From Parasporobacterium sp. (lineage in GTDB: Bacteria > Bacillota > Clostridia > Lachnospirales > Lachnospiraceae), in the NCBI GenBank assembly GCA_017459985.1, contig JAFUBX010000023.1, positions 1-41,634 on the forward strand: a stretch of 41,634 nucleotides of DNA, in the 5' to 3' direction. Numbering within the stretch: position 1 is the first letter of the stretch; each line of letters begins with the position of its first letter. A program made the position numbers and the translations under genes. The notes under the pieces are model-generated. The model was given only the letters and a program-made list of their open reading frames with translations. It was not told the DNA's origin and did not search any database. Below are positions 41,159 to 41,634 of this stretch, in pieces.

Positions 41159-41495
41159 GAAGGATATTTCACTGCGTCACCAGCCAGCGGTAGCTGCAAA
41201 TAGATTAATTCTGCAGTAAAGGCTGTCAGGAAATGGCAGAACGATTGCAGCTGGTTTCCCATACAAAAGCCATGACGATCACTGCGAATATTCTCTATAA
41301 CAGAAGCAGAGATGATAAAAAGATGCAATCATGTTCATGAAAAGTCGAATCAGGCTTGTTTCGTGGACAGTTTCTTTGATATACTAACCGCACAAAACAG
41401 TACAAGTTTTATGAAGTACAAGTTTTGGGGTGTTTCCTCCTTCTTCAGATCTGCTTTTGGAGCAGGAGGACAAGAAAAGTACAAGCCTGAAGAAA
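41159..41495. other. Non-coding stretch downstream of the rubrerythrin-like gene
   Basis: No supported gene. GTACAAGTTTT is repeated near 41400 and 41418. Predicted ORFs here lack ribosome binding sites and have low-complexity Lys/Glu tails arising from the terminator region. Confidence 0.5.
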
Positions 41496-41530
41496 AGAAA
41501 AAGAAGGAGCAGGATTTCTCCCACTCCTTC
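41496..41530 (-). terminator. Terminator of the rubrerythrin-like gene
   Basis: On the minus strand GAAGGAG (41524-41530) pairs with CTCCTTC (41503-41509), followed by TTTTTCTTTTC. Confidence 0.8.
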
Positions 41531-41559
41531 AAAAAGCCTTGTTTTAAGCGGTTTTCAGC

Positions 41560-41634
41560 TTAGCCGAAATATCTCTCCAGCAGGCCCTTAAATGCCTTGC
41601 CATGTCTTGCCTCGTCGCGGGCCATCTCATGGAC
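41560..41634 (-). CDS. Rubrerythrin-type protein, C-terminal 24 residues (5' end outside window)
   Basis: The visible end reads VHEMARDEARHGKAFKGLLE then RYFG and stops at 41560. MARDEARHGKAFxGLLxRYFG is a recognisable ending of clostridial rubrerythrin/NADH peroxidase proteins; the E-x-x-H pair belongs to the di-iron four-helix bundle. Such proteins reduce hydrogen peroxide, with electrons often delivered by rubredoxin, and a rubredoxin gene lies about 1.8 kb away on the same strand. Only the tail is visible, so full domain structure cannot be judged. Confidence 0.8.
   Translation of the reverse strand, partial: VHEMARDEARHGKAFKGLLERYFG

Overview
The window looks like a chromosome segment of an anaerobic, low-to-middle GC Firmicute, most likely a gut Clostridia/Lachnospiraceae-type organism. 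This is inferred from strong AAGGAGG ribosome binding sites, rubredoxin and a rubrerythrin-type C-terminus, EFR1-type flavodoxin/ferredoxin, an ECF transporter S component, a YesM-type sensor kinase with an AraC-type response regulator, and a 2,4-dienoyl-CoA-reductase-like enzyme. No rRNA, tRNA or CRISPR array was seen.

Layout. 1-3040: the end of an AraC regulator, an array of seven 25-bp repeats in two opposed blocks, then a complete IS1182-family insertion sequence. 3042-6505: a secreted arylsulfotransferase that has lost its start and half its signal peptide at the IS edge, then a DUF4143 AAA ATPase behind three 32-bp-spaced direct repeats. 6600-9500: shortened LysR regulator, EFR1 flavo-ferredoxin protein and a glutathionylspermidine-synthase-like ATP-grasp enzyme, apparently one operon. 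9511-16156: membrane LuxR regulator, a secreted protein of unknown role, an M4 metalloprotease, an ECF S component, and a TetR regulator divergent from a PAP2 phosphatase with matching operators.

16260-25254 is a co-directional run: overlapping hairpins, a 33-residue protein missed by length cut-offs, a quinol-monooxygenase-like protein, a YbaK deacylase, flavodoxin, DUF1847 protein, iron alcohol dehydrogenase, GH13 amylase, a glycogen synthase with a histone-H1-like tail, and an FMN/FAD/Fe-S oxidoreductase. 25255-26836 holds a candidate small RNA with promoter and terminator, a three-unit hairpin array of 117-bp period, a 14-bp tandem repeat and a PD-(D/E)XK-like nuclease gene.

26917-35727 is a sugar ABC system of the YtfQ-YtfR-YtfT-YjfF type, divergent from a sensor kinase plus a second, lipobox-bearing binding protein; the response regulator converges on that pair with a 7-bp overlap. 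The two binding proteins are homologous, so the second probably feeds ligand information to the kinase. 35737-39494: esterase divergent from an ATP-grasp ligase and a CoA-disulfide-reductase/rhodanese fusion. 39612-41634: a short rubredoxin, a doubtful ORF, a roughly 1.1-kb repeat island (two more units of the 25.6-kb hairpin family plus two further palindromic families), and the last 24 codons of a rubrerythrin-like gene.

The least explained feature is the set of non-coding, regularly spaced palindromic arrays, at least four families in 41 kb. One family lies beside the nuclease gene and recurs 15 kb away with the same period and the same 15-nt loop length.
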